In this document: piece by piece, positions 50,992-58,450 of the stretch
Numbering within the stretch: position 1 is the stretch's first letter
Layout of the letters: every line of letters begins with the position of its first letter
Source: Fodinicola acaciae
Lineage (GTDB): Bacteria > Actinomycetota > Actinomycetes > Mycobacteriales > HKI-0501
Length of the DNA: 64,000 bases
Direction: 5' to 3'
NCBI RefSeq assembly: GCF_010993745.1
Contig: NZ_WOTN01000001.1
Span: 437,235-501,234, forward strand
Translations under genes and position numbers: made by a program
Notes under the pieces: generated by a model
What the model was told of the DNA's origin: nothing
What the model saw: the letters and a program-made list of their open reading frames with translations, nothing else
Databases searched by the model: none

Positions 50992-51557
50992 TCGAGCGGA
51001 AGCAGCCGACCCAGCACTCCGAACGGCCGTGCGTCACCAGGAAACAGGTAGTCGCGCAGCACGTCCTCGAAGCCGAGCCGGCGATAGAGCCGCCACGCGC
51101 GCGTGTCGCCTTCCGGCGTCGACAGCAGCACGGTCCGCGCGGTCACGCCGTCCATCAGCGCCCGCAGTTGCGCCTCGCCGAGACCGCGACCCTGCGCGTA
51201 CGGCATCACGTGCAGCTCGACCAGCTCGTAACAGTCGGACAGCCAATAGCGGGCCGCCTGCCGGTCGAGGCCGGCCCTGACCTGCTCGTGCCACCACTGA
51301 CCCGGTCCGCTGTGATAGCCGTACGCGATGCCGACCAGCCGCCCGGTCGCCGGCTCGACCGTCGCGACCGCGCGGAAGTCCTCGCGCTGCGCGTGGCCGG
51401 CGACGAAGCCGCGCCGGCTGCCGACCAGGCCGGGGGAGTAACCCATCGCGGTGACGTAGACGCGCAGCACGTCATCGAGGCGACGAAGGAACTCGCGCCG
51501 GTCCCACCGGACCAGCTCGGTGCCGACGTCCTCGGGGTTCACTCTGCTTGCTCTCAT
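50988..51557 (-). CDS. GNAT family N-acetyltransferase inside the carotenoid operon
   Basis: A 189-residue acetyltransferase. The acetyl-CoA loop is visible as ELHVMPYAQGRGLGEAQLRAL (Q/RxxGxG/A), followed by VLLSTPEGDTRAWRLYRRLGFED, the usual GNAT ending. Both ends overlap neighbours by 4 bp, so it is certainly co-transcribed with the carotenoid genes. Its job there is unclear: GNAT enzymes acetylate amines, and glycosylated carotenoids with an amino sugar could be acceptors, or it may simply be a passenger. No known carotenoid role is established. Confidence 0.85.
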   Translation of the reverse strand: MRASRVNPEDVGTELVRWDRREFLRRLDDVLRVYVTAMGYSPGLVGSRRGFVAGHAQREDFRAVATVEPATGRLVGIAYGYHSGPGQWWHEQVRAGLDRQAARYWLSDCYELVELHVMPYAQGRGLGEAQLRALMDGVTARTVLLSTPEGDTRAWRLYRRLGFEDVLRDYLFPGDARPFGVLGRLLPLD

Positions 51558-52243
51558 GTCACCGGATCCGAACCGCGAAACGTACCAGCCGAGTCGAGCA
51601 CACCGAACCTGGCGAACAGGCTCTCCGCATACCAGCCGACCCGGCTCGTACGCGCCATCACCGCCCGGTGCGGCGCACCACGATACGCGAAGTCGGCCAG
51701 ATCGGTCGCGCTGCGCCAGACCGACAGCGTGCCCTGTACGCCCAGTGGCGCCTCGCCGAGGCCGAAGGCGGCGAGCAGGCCGGGGCGGCCGGCCAGGTCG
51801 GCGGCCACCGGCGGCACGGCTCGCCAGAACGTGACCGCCCTGCGCGGCCGGAGTCTCGCGCGGGTCAGCGCCGCCACCGTCCCCTCCCAGTCACCGTCCG
51901 GCGCGCCGAACGGCTGGCGACCCGACCACGAGCCGGTCGAGGCCAGCGGCGTCAGGCTCAGCCGCCACTCCTCACGGGCGATCCGCCGCCACGACCGTAC
52001 GATCGCCGACTCGCCGAACGCCTCGGCGTCGTCCTTGGTGCGCCAGGCCGCCAGCATTCCCCACTGCCGCACGTCGGCGTCCGCCGGCCGGAATCCGCTG
52101 CCGGTGCCGAACAGTTTTCCGAACCGCAGGCCGGTGGTGCGCCGCAGCGGCCGCCGGTGCATGGCGACTCGCGCCATCGCGGCGGGAACGGCGACCGCGG
52201 GCACTCGCCACACATACACGGTCACCAGCTCAGGCACGGCCAT
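51554..52243 (-). CDS. crtA: Spheroidene monooxygenase-like protein (CrtA)
   Basis: A 229-residue haem-type carotenoid oxygenase. It begins VTVYVWRVPAVAVPAAMARVAMHRRPL and shows RFGKLFGTGSGFRP, WGMLAAWRTKDDAEAF and VTFWRAVPPVAADLAG typical of the CrtA family, which inserts keto groups into acyclic carotenoids. ATG 52243 is chosen because TAGGCT (52251-52256, minus strand) lies 7 bases before it, marking a leaderless promoter that would start the whole operon; the open frame up to 52576 is antisense to the YbaK gene. Its stop overlaps the GNAT start by 4 bp. Confidence 0.85.
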   Translation of the reverse strand: MAVPELVTVYVWRVPAVAVPAAMARVAMHRRPLRRTTGLRFGKLFGTGSGFRPADADVRQWGMLAAWRTKDDAEAFGESAIVRSWRRIAREEWRLSLTPLASTGSWSGRQPFGAPDGDWEGTVAALTRARLRPRRAVTFWRAVPPVAADLAGRPGLLAAFGLGEAPLGVQGTLSVWRSATDLADFAYRGAPHRAVMARTSRVGWYAESLFARFGVLDSAGTFRGSDPVT

Positions 52244-52343
52244 AACTGCGAGCCTACGGTGCACGGCGCGAGTTTGGTCGACTGGCGCGTACGTACGCGT
52301 GTCGAGGTTTCTTTGCGCTACAACCCGGTGCGAGGTAACAAAA

Positions 52344-52814
52344 CTACGCGACGCGCGCGGCGGTGCCGCCGGTGATCCGCACCAGCTCGTCGAAGGTGGT
52401 GGCGAAGACCGACTGCGGCACGCCGGCGGCGGCCCAGATTTCGCCGTACTGAGCCAGATCCTCGTCGACCAGCGTGCGGATCGGCGCGGGGTGGCCGAGC
52501 GGCGCGACGCCGCCGATGACCTGACCGGTGTGCTCGCGTACGAAGTCGGCGCTGGCGCGCCTGAGCTTCGCGACACCGAGCTGTGCGGCGACCGAGGCGG
52601 TGTCGACGCGGTGTGCGCCGGAGGTGAGGACGAGCAGCGGCGCGCCGTCGGCGTCGAAGATCAGCGAGTTGGCGATCTGGCCGACCTCGATGCCGAGCGC
52701 GGCGGCGGCCAGCGCGGCGGTGTGGACGGCCTCCGGCAGGATCCGCACCTCGCCGGTGGCGCCGGCCTCGGCGAGCGCGGCGGTGACCTTCTGTACGTTG
52801 GGGTGGTCGAGCAT
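52344..52814 (-). CDS. YbaK/EbsC-type aminoacyl-tRNA deacylase
   Basis: A 156-residue YbaK/prolyl-tRNA deacylase domain protein. Conserved patterns: ALGIEVGQIANSLIFDADGAPLLVLTSG (catalytic-Lys region is Asn-Ser here, as in PrdX/YeaK relatives), ASADFVREHTGQVIGGVAPLG, TLVDEDLAQYGEIWAAAG. Such proteins hydrolyse mischarged tRNAs (for example Cys- or Ala-tRNA-Pro) to protect translation. The ATG at 52814 follows TAGGCT (52821-52826) by 6 bases, again a leaderless promoter. The mobile element copy 2 lies 75 bp upstream. Confidence 0.9.
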   Translation of the reverse strand: MLDHPNVQKVTAALAEAGATGEVRILPEAVHTAALAAAALGIEVGQIANSLIFDADGAPLLVLTSGAHRVDTASVAAQLGVAKLRRASADFVREHTGQVIGGVAPLGHPAPIRTLVDEDLAQYGEIWAAAGVPQSVFATTFDELVRITGGTAARVA

Positions 52815-52888
52815 GCGCTCAGCCTACGTATCGGCGCCTAACGGTTTTTCGGCGACAGTGGCGCCAGCGCCGCCGGCAGGTCGCGCTT

Positions 52889-53065
52889 AGGGCCTGTCTC
52901 CATATTCCGCGGGGCGACAGCCGAGCCGCTGTCACATCTGTCTCGGGCCGCCTGACGGCACGGCGAAACCGCCCACGTGGCGCTGCCACGCCGGGCGGCT
53001 CCGCCGCACCGCCAGACGACGTTTGGATCTCGACTCTCATCCCCCGGAATATGCAGACAGGCCCT
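52889..53065. mobile_element. MITE-like palindromic element, copy 2
   Basis: A 177-bp element with near-perfect terminal inverted repeats of about 25 bp (52889 onward and ending 53065; outer end AGGGCCTGTCTCCATATTCC, other arm with one or two differences). Internal blocks 52913-52954 and 53017-53042 match copy 1 in inverted orientation with few differences. No obvious target duplication. Its last base lies inside the stop codon of the FAD monooxygenase (53064-53066). Confidence 0.85.
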
Positions 53066-54275
53066 AGCCGGCCACGGCGGCGTCGAAGTCGATGTGATAG
53101 CCGTGCTGCCACGCCATCCGTTCCGGCCGCGCCAGCACCTTCATCACCGCCGGCATCGTGAGGTCGCGGAACACCCGAGCGACCGGTCCGGCCGCCTTGC
53201 CGCTGCTCGTACGCGCGCCGGCCGCGATGATCCGTTCGACCCGCTCACGCCGAAGTTGTTCGTACGCGCCGAAGGCGGTCGTCACCGGCAGGTCACGCAG
53301 GCAGCGCGCCAGCTGCAGCGCGCTTTCGGCGGCGATCGACGCGCCTTGGCCGGAGCTCGGCGAGGTCGCATGTGCCGAGTCGCCGACCAGCACCATCCGG
53401 CCGCGGCTCCAGGTCGGCACGCGCGGCAGATCCTCAAGCGCGCCAACGACAACCAGGTCGCCGGTGCGTACGTGCCGGAGGATGCCCGGCGCCGGCGTAC
53501 GGTCGTCGGCGAAGATCCACCGCAGCCGGCGGAGCCATTCCTCGCCGCCGACCGCGCGTGCCTCGGCCATGGTCAGCGGCTGCCTGTATGGCAGGTTGGC
53601 AAACCAGCCGGCGCGGCCGTTTTCGTCGACGCGGTAAGCGAAAAACGCGCGCTTGCCGTAGGTCATGTTCATGGATCCGTTGGTGGATGGCAGATCCGCG
53701 CCTTTACGCCAGTTGCCGGCGATGCCGAGCAGGCCGGTGTAGCGCGGTTTTGGTGCTGCCGGGTCGATGATCGACCGTACGGCGGAGCGGATGCCGTCCG
53801 CGCCGACCAGGATGTCGGCGCTGACGCGCGTACCATCGGCGAACACCGCGGTCACGAAGTCGCCCTGGTTTTCCGCCGTCACCAACCGTTTTCCGTAGTC
53901 GACCAGGATGTCCTTTGTGGACAGTGCGTCCTGCAGGAGCCGGTAGAGATCGGTGCGCCAGATGACGCGCAGGAAGGGCGGTCCGCTGCGGTCGCCGAAC
54001 TCGGCCAGGGTCTTGCCGGTCCAGCTCTGGATGGCCATGGTGGACACCGGCTCGGCGGCTTGCCTCACCACGTCGCCGAGGCCGACGGCGTCGAACGCGT
54101 CGAGACCGTTGGGCGCCAGGCCGAGCATGCCGCCGACACCGTCCGCGGTGCCGTCGTGCGCCTCGTACACGTGCGCCGCGACGCCGATTTTTCGCAGTGC
54201 CAAAGCGGTCACCGGTCCGGCGATGCCACCGCCGACGATGATCGCCGTCTTGACGTCAGACATCTGTCTCCCCAT
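53064..54275 (-). CDS. FAD-dependent monooxygenase
   Basis: A 403-residue class A flavoprotein monooxygenase (PHBH-like). Motifs: TAIIVGGGIAGPVTALALRKIG (Rossmann GxGxxG), DG motif in DILVGADGIRSAVRSI, and GRMVLVGDSAHATSPSSGQGAS (FAD-ribityl GD motif). These enzymes hydroxylate aromatic or polyketide substrates, or inactivate antibiotics such as rifampicin or tetracycline; the substrate here is unknown. Its TAG stop is built partly from the end of mobile element copy 2, so the C-terminus (DFDAAVAG) may have been trimmed or altered by the insertion. Preceded by a PadR gene in the same direction. Confidence 0.9.
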   Translation of the reverse strand: MGRQMSDVKTAIIVGGGIAGPVTALALRKIGVAAHVYEAHDGTADGVGGMLGLAPNGLDAFDAVGLGDVVRQAAEPVSTMAIQSWTGKTLAEFGDRSGPPFLRVIWRTDLYRLLQDALSTKDILVDYGKRLVTAENQGDFVTAVFADGTRVSADILVGADGIRSAVRSIIDPAAPKPRYTGLLGIAGNWRKGADLPSTNGSMNMTYGKRAFFAYRVDENGRAGWFANLPYRQPLTMAEARAVGGEEWLRRLRWIFADDRTPAPGILRHVRTGDLVVVGALEDLPRVPTWSRGRMVLVGDSAHATSPSSGQGASIAAESALQLARCLRDLPVTTAFGAYEQLRRERVERIIAAGARTSSGKAAGPVARVFRDLTMPAVMKVLARPERMAWQHGYHIDFDAAVAG

Positions 54276-54382
54276 TTCTCAGGCATGGTGAACCTGCCCG
54301 TACGGGGGAGCCCGGCTATCCTTGCGGTTGCCACCTCGTGGCCGGGATCCGTCCGCGGGTTCAGGTTCGAGGACGGAGTAAC

Positions 54383-54422
54383 ACCAGGCCCCAGCGGTGC
54401 TGCAACACCGCCGGGGCTTGGT
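54383..54422. terminator. Hairpin terminator after PadR gene
   Basis: ACCA-GCCCC-GCGGTG (54383-54399, with small bulges) pairs with CACCGC-GGGGC-TGGT (54406-54422) around a 6-base loop, directly after the PadR stop. U-richness is weak on the minus side; TCTTATT follows on the plus side. Confidence 0.6.
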
Positions 54423-54423
54423 C

Positions 54424-55071
54424 TTATTCGGGTGTGCTTCCCCTTTCCGCGAGTGCGGCGAGATCCGGCCGGATCTCACCTGTCCGGTGGAAGGCGCGCC
54501 AGCCGTCCACGTCCGGAAAGCTGCCGTCGGTCAGCTGGCGCAGAAAGTCGCCGACCCAGGCCGCCTCGGCCTCGCGGATCCGCAGCGCGAACTCGTCCTC
54601 CACAAGAAAGAGCCGCGGCACCTCGGCCAGATCGCGTTGGAGCGCCTCGCGATCGTTGGCGATCTGTTGGTCGAGGATCCGCAGGCGCTGGCGGAGCAGG
54701 TCGATGACCTCGTCGGGGCTGAGTGCGCCGAGCACCGAGAGCGCGGCCACGAAGCGTGGATGCTCGCGTTCCGGCTCGGCGACCAGCTCTCTGACCCAGT
54801 CGGTGAGCTCGGCCCTGCCGTCATCGGTGATCCGATAGATCGTCCGCTCCGGCCGGCCGCCGTCGCGTACGTTCTCGGTCGCCTCGACGAAGCCGTGCTT
54901 TTCCAGGTTTTGCACGACCGTGTAGAGCGAGCCCCACTTGATCGGCATGTCGTTGTGCTTGTCGCGCGCGCGAAGGATGGAGGCCATCTCGTACGGATGC
55001 ATCGGCCTCTGGGTCAGCGTCGACAGGACGGCCAGCGCCAGCAGGTTGGCCACCTTCCGCCGCTTCGCCAT
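54424..55071 (-). CDS. PadR family transcriptional regulator
   Basis: A 215-residue PadR protein. The N-terminal winged helix (about 5-85: VANLLALAVLSTLTQRPMHPYEMASILR, SLYTVVQNLEKHGFVE, RTIYRITDDGRAELTDWV) is followed by a helical dimerisation domain with coiled-coil character (RLRILDQQIANDREALQRDLAE). ATG with ggaggagcc in front. The palindrome at 55091-55108 lies just upstream and probably mediates autoregulation. The FAD monooxygenase downstream on the same strand, 148 bp away and behind a terminator, is a likely target as PadR proteins often control detoxifying enzymes. Confidence 0.9.
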   Translation of the reverse strand: MAKRRKVANLLALAVLSTLTQRPMHPYEMASILRARDKHNDMPIKWGSLYTVVQNLEKHGFVEATENVRDGGRPERTIYRITDDGRAELTDWVRELVAEPEREHPRFVAALSVLGALSPDEVIDLLRQRLRILDQQIANDREALQRDLAEVPRLFLVEDEFALRIREAEAAWVGDFLRQLTDGSFPDVDGWRAFHRTGEIRPDLAALAERGSTPE

Positions 55072-55090
55072 GGCTCCTCCTCGTACGCGA

Positions 55091-55108
55091 ATGCTCGCCG
55101 ACGAGTAT
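55091..55108. promoter_or_regulatory. PadR-type operator
   Basis: ATGCTCG-CCGA-CGAGTAT is an 18-bp dyad with one mismatch, 20 bp upstream of the PadR start codon. Confidence 0.45.
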
Positions 55109-55127
55109 ACCCCGCTCGGTAAAAAAC

Positions 55128-55172
55128 GGAACGCCCCTGTCCGTGCAACTTGTGCACGGACAGGGGCGTTCC
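55128..55172 (-). terminator. Strong rho-independent terminator of nagB
   Basis: A perfect 20-bp stem (55128-55147 with 55153-55172) and a 5-base loop, ending 8 bp after the nagB stop. Read on the minus strand it is followed by a CG and a run of six T (55121-55126), the classical form. Confidence 0.92.
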
Positions 55173-55179
55173 GAAAAGA

Positions 55180-55929
55180 TCAGGCGGAGATGCGGTCGTC
55201 CTCGACGTCGTGGTGACGGCCGGCGGCGGCGTCGGCGAGCACCTCGGCGTGTGGATGCGAGCGGATCAGCGACGCCGGTACGTGCTCGGTGACCGGTCCG
55301 TTCAGCGCCTCGTGCAGGATGTCGGCCTTCTCCGCGCCGGTCGCGATCAGCAGGATCGACCGCGCCTCCAGGATCGTGCCGATGCCCTGGGTGACCGCGC
55401 GCGTCGGTACGAACGCGTCGGCGTTGGTCCAGTAGCGCTCGTTGGCCTGGCGCGTACGCCGGTCGAGGTCGACGACGCGCGTACGGCTGTCGGCCGGGCT
55501 GCCGGGCTCGTTGAAGGCGATGTGCCCGTTGCCGCCGATGCCGAGGATGGCCAGGTCGACGCCGCCGCGCGCGCGGATGCCGTCCTCGTACGCGGCGAGT
55601 GCCGGCGGTGTCGGGTCGTGCGCCGGCAGCGTGTGAAACTCGGTGATGCCGGCCGGGTCGAGCAGGTGCTCGTGTAGCCACGCGCGGAAGCTGGCCGCGG
55701 TCTGGTCGTCGACTCCGGCGTACTCGTCCAGCTGGATGACCTGTACGCCGCGCAGATCCAGCCGGCCGTCCTTGCTGCGGCTCACGATCTCGTCGTAGAC
55801 CGGCAGCATCGTCGAGCCGGTCGGAAAGGTGATGACCGGCCGCGGGTTGGCCGCCAGCAGCTCCCCGAGCCGGTCGGCGACGGCGCCGGCCACCTGCGCG
55901 GGAGAGTCGAATATCCGAACGGTTCTCAC
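55180..55929 (-). CDS. nagB: Glucosamine-6-phosphate deaminase
   Basis: A 249-residue NagB enzyme converting glucosamine-6-phosphate to fructose-6-phosphate and ammonia. Conserved parts: ITFPTGSTMLPVYDEIV (phosphate loop), VIQLDEYAGV (catalytic Asp), LAILGIGGNGHIAFNEPGSP (catalytic His/Asp region) and TQGIGTILEARSILLIATGAEKAD. GTG 55929 with aaggaga is used; it overlaps the regulator's stop by 4 bp, so the GntR regulator and NagB are co-transcribed. No nagA or transporter is adjacent. The strong terminator closes the operon. Confidence 0.92.
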   Translation of the reverse strand: MRTVRIFDSPAQVAGAVADRLGELLAANPRPVITFPTGSTMLPVYDEIVSRSKDGRLDLRGVQVIQLDEYAGVDDQTAASFRAWLHEHLLDPAGITEFHTLPAHDPTPPALAAYEDGIRARGGVDLAILGIGGNGHIAFNEPGSPADSRTRVVDLDRRTRQANERYWTNADAFVPTRAVTQGIGTILEARSILLIATGAEKADILHEALNGPVTEHVPASLIRSHPHAEVLADAAAGRHHDVEDDRISA

Positions 55930-56693
55930 CGGATCTCCTTGATCAGCCCGTCCGCGGTGTCGGTCACCGTCAGCGGGAATCGGTGCGGATGTTGCGCGGA
56001 ATAGGTGACACACATCGGCGCGCCGGACGCGTCGAAGGTGATCTGTTCGACAACGAGTACGGCGGCCGGCGTGGCCAGGTCGAGGATCTGCGCCTCCCCG
56101 TCATCGGCCAGCCGCGCCGTCACCAGGCTGGTGCTGCGCGCCGGCCGGAAACCGAAGCGCTGCGTCAGCGTCGCGAACAGCGAGCCGTCGCCGACTCCAC
56201 TGTCCAGCAGGCCGGCGCCGACGGGCATCGGCAGGAAGGCGTTTTCGACCAGTACGGCGCTGCCGTCCAGCGTGCGTACGCGGTGCAGCCGGACGACCGG
56301 CTCACCGGGGGTGACCCGGAGCGCGGCCGCGACGGCGTCGTCGGAGGGGGAGAGCTTGACCAGTTGCGCGCTGGTGCCGGGCTGGCGATGGTGCTTGCGG
56401 GCCAGCTCGGTGAAGCTCAGCAGGCCGTTGAGCTCGACCGGAGCCCACGCCTCGGACAGGAAGAAGCCCTTGCCTGGCGCGCTGTAGATGCGGCCCTCGT
56501 GCATCAGCTCGGTGAGTGCCTGGCGGACGGTGATCCGCGAGACGCCGAAGGTCTCGATCAGCTCGCGTTCGGATGGCAGCCGGTCGTGCGGCCGCAGCTC
56601 GTCGGCCTGGATGCGCGCGACGATCCGCTCCTTGAGCTGCCGGTAGAGCGGCACGGACGACTGCCGCTGCAAACCCTGGGCCGCTTCTTTCAT
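55926..56693 (-). CDS. GntR/HutC family regulator (NagR-like)
   Basis: A 255-residue regulator with an N-terminal winged helix (VPLYRQLKERIVARIQADELRPHDRLPSERELIETFGVSRITVRQAL) and a C-terminal UTRA effector domain (LLSFTELARKHHRQPGTSAQLV, VTPGEPVVRLHRVRTLDG, LVVEQITFDASGAPM) that in NagR/DasR binds amino-sugar phosphates. It is the first gene of an operon with nagB. CATACT (56700-56705, minus strand) 6 bases ahead of the ATG suggests a leaderless start, and the palindrome just behind it would give autorepression. The operator differs from the DasR consensus, so this is a local regulator. Confidence 0.9.
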   Translation of the reverse strand: MKEAAQGLQRQSSVPLYRQLKERIVARIQADELRPHDRLPSERELIETFGVSRITVRQALTELMHEGRIYSAPGKGFFLSEAWAPVELNGLLSFTELARKHHRQPGTSAQLVKLSPSDDAVAAALRVTPGEPVVRLHRVRTLDGSAVLVENAFLPMPVGAGLLDSGVGDGSLFATLTQRFGFRPARSTSLVTARLADDGEAQILDLATPAAVLVVEQITFDASGAPMCVTYSAQHPHRFPLTVTDTADGLIKEIR

Positions 56694-56705
56694 GCATCCA
56701 GTATG

Positions 56706-56721
56706 ACCTGTTATAACAAGT
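56706..56721. promoter_or_regulatory. GntR operator
   Basis: TGTTATAACA (56709-56718) is a perfect palindrome, extended outward to AC...GT with one mismatch. It abuts the -10 box of the regulator-nagB operon. Confidence 0.6.
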
Positions 56722-56775
56722 GATGGCAGCGAACGTGACGATGATCGCTAGACCACCCCCGGCCACGCCGTGAAC

Positions 56776-56826
56776 GCCGCAACACCTCGTTGCCGGCAGG
56801 ATCTGCCAGTAACGAGGCGTTGCGGC
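56776..56826 (-). terminator. Long hairpin terminator after DUF6119-like gene
   Basis: GCCGCAAC-CCTCGTT and a GGCAG inner arm (56776-56800) pair with CTGCC, AACGAGG-GTTGCGGC (56804-56826), an imperfect stem of about 22 bp with a 3-base loop. It begins 10 bp past the stop at 56837; no clear T-run. Confidence 0.6.
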
Positions 56827-56836
56827 AAAAGGCGGG

Positions 56837-58048
56837 TCAGGCGGCGAAGGCGCGTACGACGGTGTGGCGCGAGCGCTTGTCGGCGGCGGTCGCGACCAGC
56901 CGGTGCAGGCCAAGCTGCATCATCATGGTGAGCGAGCTGTCCTCGCCACGCGCGAGTGCGGTCAGGTGCCGGTTGTGGATCTGGTGCCACGCGCCGCGGT
57001 AGTAGAGATAGCGATATTCGGGCAGTGCGATCTCGGCGACGATCCAGTGGTCGGCCGGCGCGGTCAGCGTCAGCTTCGGCATGCCGGTCTCGGTGCTCAC
57101 CCGTACGGTGCCCTCGCGCAGCGCGGTGCAGCGCTGGTCGACCGGCACGTCGCGCAGCCCCGCCTGGATGTCCTCGACGCGCAGCTCGTCGCAGGCGTGA
57201 TCCTCGACGTTGCCGACGGTCAGCGCGTACGACGCCGACTCCAGGTAGCCGGCCGGGCTGTCCAGGCACAGGTCGTGCCGCCACGACAGCGGCGCCTCCG
57301 GCCGCTGGCCGCCCAGCAGCGCGGCGAGCTGCTCGTCCAGTGCGCCGGCCAGCGGCGCGTCCGCCGGCAGCGGTCGTACGTGCGTGACCAGGTCGAGCTC
57401 GGGATGCTGGGGACCGTACGCGAGCATGGTGGCGACCGCGCGTACGTCCGCCAGCAGCGTGACCGGGTTGGCGACCACGTCCAGGATCAGGCCGTCGGTG
57501 CCGATCGTGGTGGCCGACCGCGTGCCGTTGACCGGCAGCCGCGTGTCACGCAGGTGCCGCTCCAGCCGCGGCACGATGTTCTCGAAGGCCTCCATGCTCG
57601 GCCGCGGCGAGCGCAGCGCGGCCCGGATGACGTCGTCGACCTCCGGTTGCGCGGCGGCCGAGGCGGCGTATCGCAGGCCGAAGCCACTGTCGATGCGCTG
57701 TTGGTCGAGCAGCCGGCGGCCGAGCGGACCGTAGGTCAGCGCGTAGCTCTGGCCGTCGAGCACCAGCAGGATCGCGCAGCCGGCGCTGCTCGCCGACAGG
57801 TCGACGCCGAAGCCGGTGAGGACGGTGACCGCGTCGCACCACTCGGCGGCGTGGCCGCTGACTCCGCGGACGATCAGGCCGTCGGCCGGGCCGACCGACA
57901 CGGTGTCGACCGCGAAGGCCGGATCGTCCACGTACTGCTCGCTGAGGCCGCCGTACAGCGCGGTGCGACTGTGTGCCGGCAGGTCGAGCCGATAGAGCGT
58001 GCCCTGCTTGCGCCGCTCGCCGGTCAGCCTCGGTGCCGTACCAACCAT
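56837..58048 (-). CDS. TIGR04141/DUF6119-like sporadically distributed protein
   Basis: A 403-residue soluble protein with no recognisable catalytic motif. I assign it tentatively to the sporadically distributed TIGR04141 (DUF6119) family because of the N-terminal LYRLDLP, a central SYALTYGPLGRRLLDQQRID then SGFGLRYAAS (the family's AlTFGxGrxLL...FGLR pattern), a TDGLILDVV strand and the C-terminal YRYLYYRGAWHQI. The family usually exceeds 500 residues, so this is a short version. Homologues are noted for patchy occurrence, often in defence or mobile regions, and have no established activity. Start ATG 58048 (ggagtc upstream). It stands alone, ends in a hairpin, and no obvious partner nuclease or methylase is adjacent. 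Confidence 0.55.
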   Translation of the reverse strand: MVGTAPRLTGERRKQGTLYRLDLPAHSRTALYGGLSEQYVDDPAFAVDTVSVGPADGLIVRGVSGHAAEWCDAVTVLTGFGVDLSASSAGCAILLVLDGQSYALTYGPLGRRLLDQQRIDSGFGLRYAASAAAQPEVDDVIRAALRSPRPSMEAFENIVPRLERHLRDTRLPVNGTRSATTIGTDGLILDVVANPVTLLADVRAVATMLAYGPQHPELDLVTHVRPLPADAPLAGALDEQLAALLGGQRPEAPLSWRHDLCLDSPAGYLESASYALTVGNVEDHACDELRVEDIQAGLRDVPVDQRCTALREGTVRVSTETGMPKLTLTAPADHWIVAEIALPEYRYLYYRGAWHQIHNRHLTALARGEDSSLTMMMQLGLHRLVATAADKRSRHTVVRAFAA

Positions 58049-58450
58049 CGCATCGACTCCCGTCTCTGCGTACTCACTCGCCTACGGTGAGTAGCTCCGG
58101 TCGCGCTGGCCGCTCTGGTGACGTTGCCAGTCTTGGCGAGTCAGAGCTCAGCGCGATGGGATACGGCGTCGTTGCCGGTCTTGCACGTGTCCATCAACTA
58201 CGTGCGGTGGAAGCATCGTCGCTCCCGCCTGGTGATCGGACGATATCAGTGCGTCATCCGGGTCCGGTCAGGGACCCAACCACTGGAGATCAACTGGTGT
58301 CAAATCCACCGGTGGCGATCCGTTCGGCGTGACCGTACCGGACTGTTTCGGCGGCCCGAACAGGGGCACCCGGGAGTTGGCGAACGACGACCGCCGGACA
58401 CAATACGACCGTGGTCCGGCGTTTTGACCGGCGAGGGGAGCAAGCAGCTG
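58049..58450. other. Intergenic region between divergent DUF6119-like and aldo/keto reductase genes
   Basis: About 400 bp without a supported gene. TACTCAC (58071-58077) and GTGAGTA (58087-58093) form a perfect 7-bp inverted repeat about 25 bp upstream of the DUF6119-like start, a probable operator. The reductase frame is open back to 58118, but its translation there is Arg/Ser/Trp-rich and unlike any reductase. No other structure seen. Confidence 0.5.

Noticed and set aside
58118-58450. N-terminal extension of the aldo/keto reductase
   Set aside because: In-frame but Arg/Trp/Ser-rich and outside the family; ATG 58451 has a ribosome site and gives the canonical N-terminus.
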